From contig CAJXGK010000033.1 of NCBI GenBank assembly GCA_913053815.1, positions 1 through 11,367 on the forward strand: 11,367 nt of DNA. Direction: 5' to 3'. Below the pieces are notes generated by a model. The model was not told the DNA's origin. It ran no database searches and saw only the letters and a program-made list of their open reading frames with translations. Below are positions 1 through 7,015 of this stretch, piece after piece. The translations under genes and the position numbers were made by a program. The DNA comes from an uncultured Rhodanobacteraceae bacterium. Lineage in GTDB: Bacteria > Pseudomonadota > Gammaproteobacteria > Xanthomonadales > Rhodanobacteraceae. The first letter of the stretch is position 1; each line of letters starts with the position of its first letter.

Positions 1-59
1 GCGGGAATCCACCCGGCCCGGATCACGTATGAGGCCCGCTCAGATGGTGCCACCAGAGC

Positions 60-89
60 GTGGATCCCGGGTCTGCGCCCGGGGTGACG
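60..89. repeat. Short palindromic intergenic repeat (hairpin)
   Basis: The stretch begins GTGGATCCCGGG, has a CTGC loop, and closes with CCCGGGGTGACG. It folds into a GC-rich stem of six GC pairs at 66-71/78-83, extended by GU pairs. The general form (GTGGAT, GC stem, TGACG) resembles dispersed intergenic hairpin repeats common in Proteobacteria. The window opens with GGGAATCCAC at 3-12, which matches the complement of the start of this element with one extra A, so a second copy in the opposite orientation seems to be cut by the left edge. The family assignment is inference; the hairpin is directly visible. Confidence 0.5.
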
Positions 90-253
90 TCAATAGGGCA
101 GGCAGCGTCTGGAATGGCGGATCTTTTTTCTGCTGACACTACTTTACGGTGGCCCCCATCTGCGGGCACTCTGCACCTGAAATGATCCAACCCAAAGTGC
201 GCGCGTTAAACAGGTCGGTTGATCGATTATGGGTACCGGTTCAATATCCGTCT

Positions 254-949
254 ATGACCGACCCCACTCCATCCCGAAAGCATCGATCACCACGGCCTAC
301 CCAGCGTGATCCACAAGCCTTATCGTCTGCAGCAATCCAAGAGATGTACCAGCGTTTGCGGCAACTCAACCCCAAACCGACTACCGAACTGGAATACCAC
401 TCAACATTCGAATTGCTGATTGCCGTCATACTCTCGGCCCAGGCCACCGATGTCAGTGTCAACAAGGCCACACGCCGGCTGTTTCCGGTAGCCAACACGC
501 CTCAGGCTATCCTCGATCTCGGAGAATCCGGCCTGATGCCCTATATCGCCCGCATTGGCTTGTATCGGACCAAGGCCCATAACGTCATCGCAAGCTGTGC
601 ACTATTAATTGAGCGTTCCGGTGGTGAGGTGCCATGTCAACGCGCGGCACTGGAAGCGCTCCCCGGCGTCGGTCGCAAAACCGCCAACGTGATACTGAAT
701 ACCGCATTCGGCGAGCCAACTATCGCCGTCGATACCCACATCTTTCGGGTCGCCAATCGTACCGGTTTGGCACCGGGAAAAGATCCAAGAGAGGTGGAAA
801 ACCGCCTACTTGAAGTTACCCCAGATGAATTCAGGCACGATGCCCATCACTGGCTGATCCTGCATGGCCGCTACGTCTGCAAGGCCCGCTCACCGACTTG
901 TACAGAGTGCATCCTGCGCGACCTGTGCTTGTGGCCGGAGCAGAAATAA
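254..949 (+). CDS. nth: Endonuclease III (DNA glycosylase/AP lyase)
   Basis: This bifunctional base-excision repair enzyme removes oxidised pyrimidines such as thymine glycol from DNA and nicks the abasic site by beta-elimination. Read from ATG 254 it is 231 aa, against about 211 for E. coli Nth. The helix-hairpin-helix LPGVGRKTAN carries the catalytic Lys (K142), and the VDTHIFR motif carries the catalytic Asp (D160). The C-terminal Cys-X6-Cys-X2-Cys-X5-Cys (C209, C216, C219, C225) is the [4Fe-4S] cluster loop. The frame is open back to ATG 149, but family homology begins only near residue 25 of the 231-aa form, so the far upstream start is unlikely. ATG 344 would start inside the first helix. 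The Shine-Dalgarno match at 254 is weak. The extra N-terminal tail (about 25-30 residues) is basic and rich in Pro/Arg. No strong promoter or rightward terminator is evident. The family is certain; the start is not. Confidence 0.95.
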   Translation: MTDPTPSRKHRSPRPTQRDPQALSSAAIQEMYQRLRQLNPKPTTELEYHSTFELLIAVILSAQATDVSVNKATRRLFPVANTPQAILDLGESGLMPYIARIGLYRTKAHNVIASCALLIERSGGEVPCQRAALEALPGVGRKTANVILNTAFGEPTIAVDTHIFRVANRTGLAPGKDPREVENRLLEVTPDEFRHDAHHWLILHGRYVCKARSPTCTECILRDLCLWPEQK

Positions 950-986
950 TCACCAGCAGCGATCGTCAAACTGCTGCGGCAATACC

Positions 987-1018
987 ATAAAAAAGAGCAG
1001 CGGATTTGCATCCGCTGC
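987..1018 (-). terminator. Intrinsic terminator reading leftward
   Basis: On the minus strand a perfect 9-bp stem (GCAGCGGAT paired with ATCCGCTGC, at 997-1005 and 1010-1018) is closed by a GCAA tetraloop of the stable GNRA type. It is followed at once by TCTTTTTTAT (987-996). On the plus strand the stem is followed by CCCCAACAG with no U-tract, so it should not terminate nth well. No minus-strand protein gene ends just before it, because every open minus frame runs straight through. It therefore implies a leftward non-coding transcript, or it serves as an insulator. Confidence 0.8.
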
Positions 1019-1181
1019 CCCCAACAGTCCCTGTACCCTGCTCCGTAACGATGCTCAGAATTTCGCTTGACCCGCCAAGCTGTACGGCCCATAGCATGTA
1101 CACCCGGGATAGCAACCGAAAGCCCGGTAACAATTGTTGCCTTCATCAGTATTCCGGGCCTGATTTCCTTCTGGAAATAGG
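987..1181 (-). ncRNA. Candidate small RNA between nth and rnt
   Basis: This call rests on structure alone; no known RNA family is recognised. Ahead of the leftward terminator the minus strand carries a chain of hairpins. One is ATTTCC/GGAAAT with a 4-nt loop (1163-1178), extended by CCT/AGG around a one-base bulge. Next is the dyad GGTAACAATTGTTGCC (1126-1141), whose 10-bp core is a perfect palindrome. Then come CCGGG/CCCGG (1104-1108/1123-1127) and GCTTG/CAAGC (1065-1080). The second and third can compete, since GTTG at 1136-1139 could also pair with CAAC at 1113-1116. A promoter near 1190-1250 on the minus strand is not clear, so the 5' end given is only the edge of the outermost hairpin. 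Alternatives are a dyad operator plus an unrelated terminator, or 5' UTR structure for rnt on the plus strand. Confidence 0.35.
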
Positions 1182-1206
1182 TCAAAATCACCTCGTGACA
1201 TAGCTA

Positions 1207-1236
1207 TTGACCTCATCCCTAAACGATATGGATATA
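1207..1236 (+). promoter_or_regulatory. Possible rnt promoter
   Basis: TTGACC at 1207-1212 matches five of six -35 bases. GATATA (1231-1236) lies 18 bp downstream and is a poor -10 match. It lies in the AT-richer 120 bp before rnt and points the right way. This is a weak call made by eye. Confidence 0.25.
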
Positions 1237-1327
1237 TGGTCGTAGCGAAGTTTTGCAGGAATGCGAACCTTTTGTGGCGATTTTACGGATCTCCGAACCG
1301 ACACTGCAGACTGTTATGCTCCGCACG

Positions 1328-1960
1328 ATGAATAACTCAGATGACACGCCCCGCATGGTCCAGCGCTTTCGCGGTTTTTTACCCGTTGTGGTCGATGTCG
1401 AAACTGGTGGCTTCGATAACCAAAATGATGCGCTACTTGAGATCGCGATGGTGCCACTCGAAATGAACCAAGATGGCAAGATATCGCCCCAGGCGACTAT
1501 TTCTACCCATGTGCAGCCCTTCCCGGGATCCCATATCGCTCCCAAGGCACTCGAGGTCAACGGCATCGATCCGGATAGCCCCTTGCGAGGGGCCATCAAC
1601 GAACGCGATGCCCTCGACCATGTCCTGCTTCCGGTACGTCACGCCCTACGCGACAGTGAATGCCGCCGGGCAATCCTGGTCGGACACAATGCCGCTTTCG
1701 ACTTGGGATTTCTTAATGCAGTAGTACGGCGCACTGGCTATAAGCGCAATCCATTTCACCCATTTAGTTGCTTCGACACAGTTTCCCTTGCTGGTCTGGC
1801 CTATGGGCAAACAGTACTGGCCCGCGCGGTTCAAGCGGCGGGTCTGGACTGGGACACCAGCCAGGCCCATTCGGCCGTGTATGACACAGAACGCACGGCC
1901 GCATTGTTCTGCCGAATCGTTAACCGATGGCATCACTTGAATACCTACGCAACATTTTGA
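1328..1960 (+). CDS. rnt: Ribonuclease T (DEDDh 3'-5' exoribonuclease)
   Basis: RNase T trims 3' ends of tRNAs, including CCA end turnover, and of 5S, 23S and other small stable RNAs. It works as a homodimer with two metal ions per site. The 210-aa product (E. coli: 215) has all DEDDh residues at the same numbers as the E. coli enzyme: D23 and E25 in [10 protein letters not shown]125 in GHNAAFD, and H181 and D186 in [11 protein letters not shown]. Family blocks [23 protein letters not shown] and LFCRIVNRW are intact. The alignment fixes the start at ATG 1328; in-frame ATGs at 1253 and 1316 would add residues with no counterpart. There is no good Shine-Dalgarno before 1328. The gene stands alone between two gaps, with a small hairpin (GGCAAA/TTTGCC, 1976-1989) just after the stop that lacks a tight U-tract. 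Confidence 0.96.
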   Translation: MNNSDDTPRMVQRFRGFLPVVVDVETGGFDNQNDALLEIAMVPLEMNQDGKISPQATISTHVQPFPGSHIAPKALEVNGIDPDSPLRGAINERDALDHVLLPVRHALRDSECRRAILVGHNAAFDLGFLNAVVRRTGYKRNPFHPFSCFDTVSLAGLAYGQTVLARAVQAAGLDWDTSQAHSAVYDTERTAALFCRIVNRWHHLNTYATF

Positions 1961-2026
1961 ATACAGCCAGCTAAGGGCAAACCTTTGCCATTCCCCTGTG
2001 TTTTATACCTAAGCAATCAGAATGTT

Positions 2027-2044
2027 CTGTTATCGTCCTGAACC
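2027..2044 (+). promoter_or_regulatory. Possible distal Pho box
   Basis: CTGTTAT, a 4-bp spacer CGTC, then CTGAACC: two blocks starting with CTG at the 11-bp spacing of PhoB direct repeats. The first block matches the CTGTCAT consensus at six of seven positions; the second matches little beyond CTG. It lies about 190 bp before pstS. PhoB control of pst operons is well established in Proteobacteria, but this particular site is weak. Confidence 0.3.
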
Positions 2045-2147
2045 GCATCCGGCCACCTGCCGTTACCGCAAAATCTCGATACCGGCCCATGCGACACTAT
2101 GCCCCATGCCGTGGGTTATGCCCCCCCTCACCCACCTCAAGAGCTGA

Positions 2148-2165
2148 CTGTCACATATTTGCAAA
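2148..2165 (+). promoter_or_regulatory. Candidate Pho box upstream of pstS
   Basis: CTGTCAC (six of seven matches to the PhoB half-site CTGTCAT) is followed by an AT spacer ATAT and a poorer second block TTGCAAA, which keeps the 11-bp period. A -10-like TGTACT lies at 2182-2187. The site is 65-82 bp before the pstS start, a usual position for PhoB activation at pst promoters. The sequence match is partial, so the support comes mainly from position and pathway. Confidence 0.45.
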
Positions 2166-2229
2166 AACAGCGGTGCAGACTTGTACTCGGCGGGTGATTC
2201 CCGCAAACTCAACCAGAGGAAACCTGCAC

Positions 2230-3249
2230 ATGTCCATCTTCTCTATTAAGACGCGCCTGGCCGTGCTGGCTGTGGCGTCTGTGTTTAGCCTTGGCGCCAA
2301 TGCTGCGCAAATTACCGGTGCCGGCAGTACATGGGTTTATCCGCTTGTAGCCAAGTGGTCTGCGGTGTACGCGAAGAAAACCGGTATCCAAGTGAATTAT
2401 CAGGCAATCGGCTCGGGTGGTGGCATCGCTCAGATCAAGGCCGGCACCGTGGCTTTCGGCGCCAGTGATATGCCACTGACTCCGGCAACACTGGCTAAGA
2501 ATGGCCTGATCCAGTTTCCCACTGCGATCGCTGGCGAAGATCTGGTTTACAATCTGCCAGGCGTCAAGGCAGGCGAACTGATCCTTTCCGGTCCAGTAGT
2601 AGCCGATATCTATCTCGGTAAAATTAAGAGGTGGAATAGTCCTATCTTGGCCAAACTTAACCCAGGTCTGAGGCTGCCTGATATGGCCATCACCGTGGTA
2701 CATCGCTCAGATGGCTCAGGTACCACTTTCACTTTCGCCAACTACCTCTCCAAGGTTAGCTCGGAATGGAAGGAAAAAGTTGGCGCCAACACCTCGTTAG
2801 CTTGGCCTGTTGGTGTGGGTGGCAAAGGTAACGAAGGCGTCGCCTCTTACGTTCAGCGTATCAAAGGCTCAATCGGGTATGTAGAGTATGCCTATATTTT
2901 ACAGAGTAAACTGGCGTATGCCCGCCTGTACAACCGCGCAGGGAAACTCGTTAGCCCCAGTCTCAAGGGCTTCCAGGCCGCCGCCTCGCACATCGACTTC
3001 ACCAAGGCCCAGGATTTCTACGTGATCCTGACTGATCAGCCGGGTAACGACACTTGGCCGATCTCGGGCTGCACGTGGGAGATTTTACGCAAAGACGCAC
3101 CTAAAGCGATCAACGAGCAAGTCATCAAGTTCTTCACTTGGGGCTTTGAGCACGGCCAGGGTATGGCTAAGTCTATTGCCTTCGGACCACTGCCTCCCAG
3201 CACGATTGCCTCCATCAAGGCGTACTGGAAGAAGAACCTCGGGATCTGA
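2230..3249 (+). CDS. pstS: PstS, periplasmic phosphate-binding protein
   Basis: PstS captures inorganic phosphate in the periplasm and delivers it to the PstCAB transporter. The 339-aa product (E. coli: 346) has a Sec signal peptide: a short basic start, a hydrophobic core at about 9-21, and an ANA-A site giving cleavage near residue 25. The mature protein opens with the family block ITGAGSTW. The phosphate pocket is present: T34, S62 in AIGSGGG, D80 in FGASD, and R159, D161, S163, G164, T165 in HRSDGSGTTF. The position equal to Phe11 of mature E. coli PstS is Trp here (W35). LGGKGN-like, GSIGYVEYAY and FFTWGFEHG blocks also match. The start at 2230 is preceded by AGAGGA (2215-2220), and the signal peptide begins exactly there; the open frame from 2089 has no support. 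It is the first gene of pstSCAB-phoU, with Pho-box-like sites upstream. Confidence 0.97.
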   Translation: MSIFSIKTRLAVLAVASVFSLGANAAQITGAGSTWVYPLVAKWSAVYAKKTGIQVNYQAIGSGGGIAQIKAGTVAFGASDMPLTPATLAKNGLIQFPTAIAGEDLVYNLPGVKAGELILSGPVVADIYLGKIKRWNSPILAKLNPGLRLPDMAITVVHRSDGSGTTFTFANYLSKVSSEWKEKVGANTSLAWPVGVGGKGNEGVASYVQRIKGSIGYVEYAYILQSKLAYARLYNRAGKLVSPSLKGFQAAASHIDFTKAQDFYVILTDQPGNDTWPISGCTWEILRKDAPKAINEQVIKFFTWGFEHGQGMAKSIAFGPLPPSTIASIKAYWKKNLGI

Positions 3250-3288
3250 TGGTATTGATTCCCTTGAACTATGACAGGGTATGATGAA

Positions 3289-4293
3289 ATGAAGGCCTCC
3301 GAGGCGGTGCGCGATGATATAAAAACTATCGCCACCGCCGCGGACAAAAAATCCACTAAGACGCATCCTCGCATCTCGGGGGATTTTTTGTTTCGAAACC
3401 TGAGTGCCGCAGTAGCCATGCTCGTTGCCATTACGTTGCTAGGCATCCTCATCGCGCTATGGAGGGAAGGTTGGGATGCCTTGCATCATTTTGGTTGGAA
3501 ATTCTTAGTTACTACAACCTGGAATCCCGTTAGCGAGCAATTCGGCGCATTGGTCTTTATCACCGGTACGCTGGTCAGCTCGATTATTGCCTTGGTGATC
3601 GCGGTACCCGTCAGCTTTGGTATCGCACTGTTTATTTCAGAAATGGCCCCGCGCTGGTTACGTGAGCCCGTCTCTATAGCCATTGAGTTGCTCGCTGCCA
3701 TACCTAGTATCATTTATGGTATGTGGGGCCTTTTGGTCTTTGCCCCTTGGTTTGCTAATTTCGAACCGTGGATCAATAGCCACCTCGGCGCAATCCCCGG
3801 CATCGGCATACTGTTTCAAGGGCCCCCCATGGGCATCGGCATGCTTACCGCAGGTATCGTGCTGGGCATCATGGTCATTCCTTTTATCGCGGCGATCATG
3901 CGTGATGTATTCATCATCACCCCGGCGCCACTGAAGGAGTCCGCTTACGCCATGGGTGCGACAACATGGGAAGTGGCGCGCAAGATCATCCTGCCCTACA
4001 CACGCACGGCAGTGACCGGGGGGATTTTTCTAGGTCTGGGTCGAGCTCTGGGTGAAACCATGGCTATAACTTTTATCATCGGCAATGCTAATAACCTTAG
4101 CGCAAGCCTACTGATGCCGGGCAGTTCAATCGCTTCAGTGATCGCCAATGAGTTTACTGAAGCTACTACGCCCCTCTATAAATCCGCATTGTTGGCGCTG
4201 GGTTTGATCTTGTTTGTGATCACATTCGTGGTGCTGGTACTGGCTAAACTCTTGCTACTGCGCCTCGATCGCATGGAAGGGCGCCAGGCATGA
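3289..4293 (+). CDS. pstC: PstC, phosphate ABC transporter permease
   Basis: PstC is one of the two inner-membrane subunits forming the phosphate channel, paired with PstA and driven by PstB. The product is 334 aa (E. coli: 319). It has about six hydrophobic segments, near residues 38-58, 86-117, 127-152, 185-205, 243-265 and 297-325. The ABC permease EAA loop is at about 216-237 (KESAYAMGATTWEVARKIIL), and the PstC block GRALGETMAITFIIGNA follows. The N-terminal 30 residues are hydrophilic and cytoplasmic. ATG 3289 is chosen because AGGG (3276-3279) sits 9 nt before it; ATG 3271, in frame, would add only six residues. It lies 39 bp after pstS, and its stop overlaps the pstA start by 4 bp (ATGA), suggesting translational coupling. 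Confidence 0.96.
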   Translation: MKASEAVRDDIKTIATAADKKSTKTHPRISGDFLFRNLSAAVAMLVAITLLGILIALWREGWDALHHFGWKFLVTTTWNPVSEQFGALVFITGTLVSSIIALVIAVPVSFGIALFISEMAPRWLREPVSIAIELLAAIPSIIYGMWGLLVFAPWFANFEPWINSHLGAIPGIGILFQGPPMGIGMLTAGIVLGIMVIPFIAAIMRDVFIITPAPLKESAYAMGATTWEVARKIILPYTRTAVTGGIFLGLGRALGETMAITFIIGNANNLSASLLMPGSSIASVIANEFTEATTPLYKSALLALGLILFVITFVVLVLAKLLLLRLDRMEGRQA

Positions 4294-5138
4294 TCTCGCG
4301 TTATCAACGCCGTAAGCTGATCAACAGGGCCAATCTTACGATGGCCGTGCTGACCACAGCCTTCGGCGTATTCTGGTTACTCTGGATTCTCTGGACCACC
4401 CTGCATTATGGAGCCAGTGCGGTCAACTGGGCGTTGTTCACGCAAGACACCCCACCACCCGGAAGTGGGGGGGGCGGCTTACGCAATGCCTTCGTCGGTA
4501 GTCTGATCTTGCTCGGATTAGCCGTAACAATTGGCGCTCCGGTGGGCATACTCGCTGGCACTTGGTTGGCCGAGTTCGCGGCACGCCGCAAACTCGGTGC
4601 AATAGTGCGGTTTCTCAACGACATTCTACTCAGCGCCCCATCCATCGTGATCGGTCTGTTCGCCTACGCCATTATCGTTGATCCACTCGGCCATTTTTCA
4701 GCCTTCGCTGGTGGCGTTGCACTTGCTTTGATTCTGATTCCCGTCATTGTGCGTACCACCGACGAAATGCTGCGTCTGGTACCCGGTGCCCTGCGTGAGG
4801 CCGCCATCGCGCTGGGCACACCTTACTGGAAACTTGTAACCCGCATTACTTGGCGGGCCTCAGCTTCAGGTATTCTCACTGGTGTATTGCTGGGCATTGC
4901 CCGCATTAGTGGTGAAACCGCGCCCTTGCTTTTCACCGCGCTCAACAATCAGTATTCGAGTGTGAGCCTTAACCGCCCCATTGCCAACCTGCCGGTAGTG
5001 ATCTTCCAGTTTGCGATGAGCCCTTACACTCACTGGCAACGCATGGCGTGGGCGGGTGCGTTTGTTGCCGTAGTCTTCATACTATTGTTGAATATTCTCG
5101 CACGCTTGATTGTGCGCCGCCACAGTGGTGGCATCTGA
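4290..5138 (+). CDS. pstA: PstA, phosphate ABC transporter permease
   Basis: PstA is the second channel subunit of the phosphate importer. The product is 282 aa (E. coli: 296). Hydrophobic segments lie near 16-38, 67-90, 108-130, 139-156, 196-215 and 252-275. The EAA loop is at 169-188 ([12 protein letters not shown] and on), followed by the PstA-specific [15 protein letters not shown]. The start codon overlaps the pstC stop, with GGAAGGG about 8 nt upstream. A run of eight G (4467-4474) encodes part of the Gly-rich loop PGSGGGG at residues 57-63; the amino acids are usual for PstA, but the homopolymer is a possible slippage point. pstB follows after 41 bp. Confidence 0.96.
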   Translation: MISRYQRRKLINRANLTMAVLTTAFGVFWLLWILWTTLHYGASAVNWALFTQDTPPPGSGGGGLRNAFVGSLILLGLAVTIGAPVGILAGTWLAEFAARRKLGAIVRFLNDILLSAPSIVIGLFAYAIIVDPLGHFSAFAGGVALALILIPVIVRTTDEMLRLVPGALREAAIALGTPYWKLVTRITWRASASGILTGVLLGIARISGETAPLLFTALNNQYSSVSLNRPIANLPVVIFQFAMSPYTHWQRMAWAGAFVAVVFILLLNILARLIVRRHSGGI

Positions 5139-5179
5139 TCGACCCGATCACCAGTAAGTCCTACGGAGTCAGCCCACCC

Positions 5180-6001
5180 ATGACTGCCCTACCACAAAGC
5201 CAGCACAATACCCATGTGCCGGTACCGGATGCTATCACTAAACCATTGAATATTAAGGTTGACGTGCAGGCTCTGAATTTCTTTTATGGGCAATTTCACG
5301 CCATTAAAAATGTTTCAATCCAAATCCCCGAACATCAAGTTACCGCTTTCATCGGGCCATCCGGTTGTGGCAAATCCACACTGTTGCGTACTTTCAACCG
5401 TATGTTCGAAATCTACCCCGACCAGCGCGCTAACGGCAAGATTATCGTTGATGGTGAGGATATCCTGAGTTCCCGCAAGGATGTTGCTTTAATCCGTGCC
5501 AAGATCGGCATGGTATTCCAGAAGCCCACCCCGTTTCCGATGTCGATTTACAATAATATTGCTTTTGGTATTCGGCTCTACAATAAACTGAGTAAAGCAG
5601 AGATGGATTCACGTGTTGAGGCCTGCCTGCGTAGCGCGGTCTTGTGGAATGAGGTGAAGGATAAGTTGCACCAGACAGGAACCAGTCTGTCTGGTGGCCA
5701 GCAGCAGCGCTTATGTATCGCTCGCGCGGTGGCAATCAAACCCGAGGTCGTACTATTGGACGAACCATGCTCGGCACTCGACCCGATATCTACGGCCAAG
5801 ATCGAAGAGATGATTGAAGAGCTGAAGACTGACTATACCGTTGTAATCGTAACTCATAACATGCAACAGGCCGCGCGAGTGTCTGACAGAACCGCCTTCA
5901 TGTATCTGGGCGAACTGATTGAATTTGGCGACACTGAAACGATCTTCACCAAACCGACCAAGACCCAGACTGAGGACTACATCACCGGTCGCTTTGGGTG
6001 A
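5180..6001 (+). CDS. pstB: PstB, phosphate ABC transporter ATPase
   Basis: PstB is the cytoplasmic ATPase that powers phosphate import through PstCA. The product is 273 aa (E. coli: 257). It has Walker [10 protein letters not shown] (59-67), Q-loop [10 protein letters not shown] (Q114), signature LSGGQQQR (170-177), Walker B VVLLDEP (190-196, catalytic E195), D-loop SALDP, and switch His in VTHN (H226). [13 protein letters not shown] and FNRM are typical of PstB within the ABC superfamily. ATG 5180 has ACGGAG about 11 nt upstream. The open frame from 5048 overlaps the end of pstA and has no family match. The first 25 residues (rich in Pro/Gln/His) extend beyond the usual start and are probably flexible. 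A 282-bp gap with repeats separates it from phoU. Confidence 0.97.
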   Translation: MTALPQSQHNTHVPVPDAITKPLNIKVDVQALNFFYGQFHAIKNVSIQIPEHQVTAFIGPSGCGKSTLLRTFNRMFEIYPDQRANGKIIVDGEDILSSRKDVALIRAKIGMVFQKPTPFPMSIYNNIAFGIRLYNKLSKAEMDSRVEACLRSAVLWNEVKDKLHQTGTSLSGGQQQRLCIARAVAIKPEVVLLDEPCSALDPISTAKIEEMIEELKTDYTVVIVTHNMQQAARVSDRTAFMYLGELIEFGDTETIFTKPTKTQTEDYITGRFG

Positions 6002-6004
6002 GAC

Positions 6005-6066
6005 GAGGTGTTTGCGGGATGCCTGTGGCATCACGCACCGAGTCGAACGCCGTAGGCAGGATGCCG
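6005..6066 (+). repeat. 62-bp direct repeat, copy 1
   Basis: This copy is 60/62 identical to the one at 6134-6195 (T versus G at position 20, C versus T at position 40). It begins GAGGTGTTTGCGGG and ends GGCAGGATGCCG. Inside, GATGCC/GGCATC with a 3-nt loop forms a hairpin, extended by GCG/CGC across one mismatch. It starts 3 bp after the pstB stop codon. Confidence 0.9.
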
Positions 6067-6112
6067 AAGGCCGGGGTTGACAGGCGAGCCAGGATGGCGA
6101 ACCGACAACGGC

Positions 6113-6132
6113 CCGTCCGGCTGGCCGGACGG
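6113..6132. repeat. Strong GC hairpin between the two repeats
   Basis: CCGTCCGGC and GCCGGACGG form a perfect 9-bp inverted repeat separated by TG. It lies directly before copy 2 of the 62-bp repeat. It has no U-tract, so it is not a standard intrinsic terminator. A role in mRNA stability or polarity between pstB and phoU is inference. Confidence 0.8.
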
Positions 6133-6133
6133 T

Positions 6134-6195
6134 GAGGTGTTTGCGGGATGCCGGTGGCATCACGCACCGAGTTGAACGCCGTAGGCAGGATGCCG
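6134..6195 (+). repeat. 62-bp direct repeat, copy 2
   Basis: This is the second copy, 129 bp after the first and in the same orientation. It carries the same internal hairpin (GATGCC, loop GGT, GGCATC). Copy 1 plus its spacer can be read as one 129-bp unit, and copy 2 as the start of a second, truncated unit. The style resembles dispersed intergenic elements of Gammaproteobacteria, but I cannot name a family. Confidence 0.9.
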
Positions 6196-6283
6196 GATAG
6201 CACATAGATCGACCCAATACAGCACGCTACAGGTAGCAGATCATCGAGCATCATCATCTGGATCAAAGTTGAGAACCCCTATC

Positions 6284-7015
6284 ATGAACGGTACCCACAA
6301 CGAACATATTCTGCGTAGTTATGACGAGGAACTGGCCCGTTTGAAAGGTGAGATTGTCCGTATGGGAGAAATTGCTGTAGCGCAAATCGCAGCGGCTATG
6401 GATGTTATCGAACGTCGCGACAGCCGTGCCGCCGAGCGGGTCATTGCCAACGACGATGCCATTGATCAGCTTGAGGCTTCGGTCAGCAGCGATGTACTGA
6501 TGCTGCTAGCCAAACGACAACCTATGGCCCGTGATTTGCGTGAAGTCATGGCCGCCTTGCGGATTGCCTCTAATATCGAACGCATTGGTGACTATGCCGC
6601 CAATCTGGCAAAACGCTCCATCGCCCTGAATCTCACTGCGGCCATTCCTCCGGTACATAACCTACCAACCCTTGCGGAAACCGCATCGGATATGCTTACC
6701 GACGTACTCCAGGCCTATCGCGAGAGTGATGAAAAAAACGCCCGCACAATTTGGGATCGTGATGTCGTCCTTGATGGTCTTTACACCTCGCTGTTTCGCG
6801 AGTCCCTGACCTATATGATGGAGGATGCCCGCAACATCACACCTGCTACACACGTCTTGTTCATGGCCAAGAACATCGAGCGCATTGGCGACCATGTCAC
6901 CAATATCGCCGAGAACATTTGGTTCCTGGTCACTGGTCAATCACTCGATACCCCACGGCGCAAAGCCGATTTGACCTCTCGCATGGGAGTGCGGCCTGGC
7001 GCCACCCAAAAATAA
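6284..7015 (+). CDS. phoU: PhoU, phosphate signalling and transport regulator
   Basis: PhoU links the Pst transporter to the sensor kinase PhoR: under phosphate excess it keeps the Pho regulon off and restrains uptake. The product is 243 aa from ATG 6284 (E. coli: 241) and almost wholly helical. It has two PhoU repeats, each with the metal-binding core ERIGD, at residues 99-103 and 199-203, exactly 100 apart. LAKRQPMARDLREVMA and MMEDARNI are further family blocks. A TTG at 6269 is in frame and could add five residues; ATG 6284 fits the family length better, though its Shine-Dalgarno (GAG about 10 nt upstream) is weak. It is the last gene of the pst operon, set apart from pstB by the repeat cluster. 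No phoB or phoR lies in the window. Confidence 0.95.
   Translation: MNGTHNEHILRSYDEELARLKGEIVRMGEIAVAQIAAAMDVIERRDSRAAERVIANDDAIDQLEASVSSDVLMLLAKRQPMARDLREVMAALRIASNIERIGDYAANLAKRSIALNLTAAIPPVHNLPTLAETASDMLTDVLQAYRESDEKNARTIWDRDVVLDGLYTSLFRESLTYMMEDARNITPATHVLFMAKNIERIGDHVTNIAENIWFLVTGQSLDTPRRKADLTSRMGVRPGATQK

Noticed and set aside
871..1191. 106-codon minus-strand frame over the end of nth and the gap
   Set aside because: It runs through the leftward terminator and into nth antisense, and has no recognisable family or ribosome binding site. The non-coding reading is better.
1976..1989. Hairpin GGCAAA/TTTGCC after rnt as its terminator
   Set aside because: The stem is short and the following bases (ATTCCCCTG) lack an immediate U-tract; at best a weak terminator.
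2089..2229. Upstream extension of pstS to ATG 2089
   Set aside because: It would bury the signal peptide behind 47 unrelated residues, while ATG 2230 has a good Shine-Dalgarno.
6005..6195. CRISPR-like direct repeats
   Set aside because: Only two copies, 62 bp long with a 67-bp spacer and internal hairpins; no cas genes. An intergenic repeat element fits better.
5753..6217. 154-codon minus-strand frame with an internally repeated peptide
   Set aside because: The peptide repeat merely reflects the 62-bp DNA repeats, and the rest is antisense to pstB.
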